Of a DNA stretch of 6,918 nucleotides, positions 5,567 through 6,918 are shown in pieces (position 1 is the first letter of the stretch; the number at the start of each line of letters is the position of its first letter). The notes under the pieces are model-generated. The model was given only the letters and a program-made list of their open reading frames with translations, ran no database searches and had not been told where the DNA came from. Source of the stretch: JAZKIX01 sp040384645 (GTDB lineage: Bacteria; Pseudomonadota; Gammaproteobacteria; Burkholderiales; Burkholderiaceae_D); NCBI GenBank assembly GCA_040384645.1, contig JAZKIX010000243.1, positions 1 through 6,918 on the forward strand. The letters are read 5' to 3'. The translations under genes were made by a program, and so were the position numbers.

Positions 5567-6460
5567 GTGAAGCAAATTCTCAAAATTTCAACCCTGAGCA
5601 TCGCCGTCACCGTCTCTGTGTTGGCGCATGCAGTACTGTTGGCGGTGCATTTTGTGGCGCCGGAGCCGATCCGATTCCAGCCGACCGACCCCGGGCTGGA
5701 AGTGATCCTGGTCAATGCCAAGCATAGTAAAAAACCGCTCAAAGCCGACGCCTTGGCGCAAGCCAATCTGGATGGCGGTGGCAATGCCAGCGAAGGGCGT
5801 TCCAAGTCCTTCCTGACCGATAGCGGCAAGATTTTGAATGGCGATAATGTCAAGACCGCCAAACACAAGATCGAAGAATTGGAAGAACAGCAAAGCAATT
5901 TGCTGGCGCAAATGAAGCGCGACACACCGCTCAAGGTGCCCGAGGTAGCCGAAGCCAACAAGCCGGTGGTGACCCGTTCCAACGAAAAAGCCGATAGCGT
6001 CGACAATAGCCGCGCCCTGGCGCGCATGGCGGCTGAAATCACCCAAACCATCGAAGATCAGAACAAACGCCCGCGTAAAACCTTCATTACGCCCAGTACC
6101 CAGGAAGTCGGCTACGCCATGTATTACAAGACGCTGCAAAAGCGGATTGAAGAAATGGGTACGCTCAATTTTCCGCAAGAGAATGGCAAAAAATTGTATG
6201 GCGAGTTGATCGTCTATATCCCGATTTTTCAAGATGGCAGCATCTATGAAAAAGAAGGCGGCCCGCATATCGAAAAAAGCTCGAATAATGCTGCGCTGGA
6301 TCGCGCCGCCCTGCGTATCGTGCGGCGCTCGGCACCATTCGGCCGCTTCCCGGCTACCATGCGTTCGGCTGATAAGGACGACCTCTGGATTGTGATTACC
6401 CGCTTCAAATTTTCGCGTGAAGAAGGTTTGGAAACCCGCCTGGAAGGCCCACCGAGTTGA
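5567..6460 (+). CDS. tonB: TonB-family energy transducer
   Basis: Inner-membrane protein that, with ExbB and ExbD, passes proton-motive force to outer-membrane receptors. From the GTG at 5567 it has 297 residues. A short basic N-terminus leads to one membrane segment at about 8-32, containing SVLAH (17-21), the Ser-x3-His pattern of E. coli TonB Ser16 and His20. The periplasmic part begins at VAPEPIRF. It includes a helical, probably coiled-coil stretch (KHKIEELEEQQSNLLAQMKR, about 100-119) and a C-terminal TonB-like domain from about 182, with NFPQENGKKLYGELIVYIP at about 206-224, then FQDGS, and WIVITRFKF near the end. The usual Pro-Lys/Pro-Glu spacer is not evident, so the periplasm may be spanned by helix. 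A TTG at 5555 would add four residues; the GTG gives a more typical N-terminus, but neither has a clear Shine-Dalgarno. No exbB or exbD is in the window. It overlaps aroE by 4 nt. A TolA-like role is less likely but possible. Confidence 0.85.
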   Translation: MKQILKISTLSIAVTVSVLAHAVLLAVHFVAPEPIRFQPTDPGLEVILVNAKHSKKPLKADALAQANLDGGGNASEGRSKSFLTDSGKILNGDNVKTAKHKIEELEEQQSNLLAQMKRDTPLKVPEVAEANKPVVTRSNEKADSVDNSRALARMAAEITQTIEDQNKRPRKTFITPSTQEVGYAMYYKTLQKRIEEMGTLNFPQENGKKLYGELIVYIPIFQDGSIYEKEGGPHIEKSSNNAALDRAALRIVRRSAPFGRFPATMRSADKDDLWIVITRFKFSREEGLETRLEGPPS

Positions 6461-6918
6461 AGCCTAGCCTCAATCCCAGCCCCGACCGCTACGCCGTGAT
6501 CGGCAACCCGATTGCGCACAGCAAATCGCCAGAAATCCATACCCGCTTCGCTGCATCAAGCGGGCAAAATCTCAGTTATGAGCGGCTGCTGGCACCGCTC
6601 GACGGCTTTGAAGCGACGGTGCGCGAATTCATGCAGGCAGGCGGTAAAGGCGCCAACGTCACCGTGCCATTCAAGCTCGAAGCATTTGCTCTGGCCAGTG
6701 AATTAAGCCCGCGGGCGCAAGCGGCCGGCGCAGTCAATACCTTGCTATTCGACGGCGCGCGGATTGTGGGTGACAACACCGACGGCCTGGGTCTGGTGAT
6801 CGATATTGTGCGTAACGCCGGCCGGCCGCTGCGCGGTAAAAAAATCCTCTTGCTCGGTGCCGGCGGTGCTGCACGTGGCGTGATCTTGCCGCTTTTGCAA
6901 GAACAGCCGGACGCCTTG
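6457..6918 (+). CDS. aroE: Shikimate dehydrogenase (partial, 3' end off window)
   Basis: AroE reduces 3-dehydroshikimate to shikimate with NADPH in the cytoplasm, on the route to chorismate, the substrate of UbiC. The window holds the first 154 residues of about 270-290 expected. Visible are the substrate-binding IGNPIAHSKSP (15-25), GANVTVPFK with catalytic Lys73 (65-73), AGAVNTL (90-96), GDNTDG with catalytic Asp109 (105-110) and the NADP-binding loop GAGGAAR (134-140). All expected residues are intact. The start is TTG at 6457, which overlaps the tonB stop as TTGA and has GGAAGG at 6442-6447, 9 nt upstream. No in-frame ATG or GTG fits better. Co-translation with tonB is likely. The conserved catalytic motifs separate it from quinate dehydrogenase only weakly, but core-chromosome context favours AroE. 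Confidence 0.95.
   Translation, partial: MKPSLNPSPDRYAVIGNPIAHSKSPEIHTRFAASSGQNLSYERLLAPLDGFEATVREFMQAGGKGANVTVPFKLEAFALASELSPRAQAAGAVNTLLFDGARIVGDNTDGLGLVIDIVRNAGRPLRGKKILLLGAGGAARGVILPLLQEQPDAL

Overview
This window looks like ordinary core chromosome of a betaproteobacterium of the order Burkholderiales. Oxalobacteraceae is my best guess. The guess rests on gene content and order, the moderately high G+C, and recalled family resemblance; no search was run. I see no transposase, integrase, phage gene, tRNA, rRNA or CRISPR array, and I do not see a new biological system.

Layout. At the left edge is a partial minus-strand gene for a conserved protein of uncertain function (from about 480, running off at base 1). 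A divergent intergenic region (493-566) separates it from a plus-strand cluster. The cluster is mpl (peptidoglycan tripeptide recycling, 567-1937), a yqiA-type alpha/beta-hydrolase gene interrupted by an in-frame TAG (1934-2542), and ubiC (chorismate lyase, first step to ubiquinone, 2539-3177). These three overlap by 4 nt at each junction (GTGA and TTGA), which suggests one translationally coupled operon. A 202-nt AT-richer intergenic stretch (3178-3379) with two inverted repeats and a possible promoter leads to a gene for an RNase II/R-type exoribonuclease (3380-5470). A short spacer (5471-5566) with a possible promoter and a possible weak terminator leads to a TonB-family energy transducer (5567-6460). 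Its stop overlaps a TTG start of aroE (shikimate dehydrogenase, 6457 to beyond the right edge), again by 4 nt.

The genes are mostly housekeeping: cell-wall recycling (Mpl), quinone and aromatic amino-acid precursors (UbiC uses chorismate, which the AroE pathway supplies), RNA decay, and energy-coupled outer-membrane transport. They do not form an obvious single pathway.

The main oddity is the nonsense codon in yqiA. It separates the nucleophilic serine from the predicted acid and histidine of the catalytic triad. Lesser points are the run of non-ATG starts with 4-nt overlaps, an Asp-to-Glu change at one metal-ligand position of the RNase, a TonB without a visible proline-rich spacer, and a near-perfect hairpin in the rnb leader.
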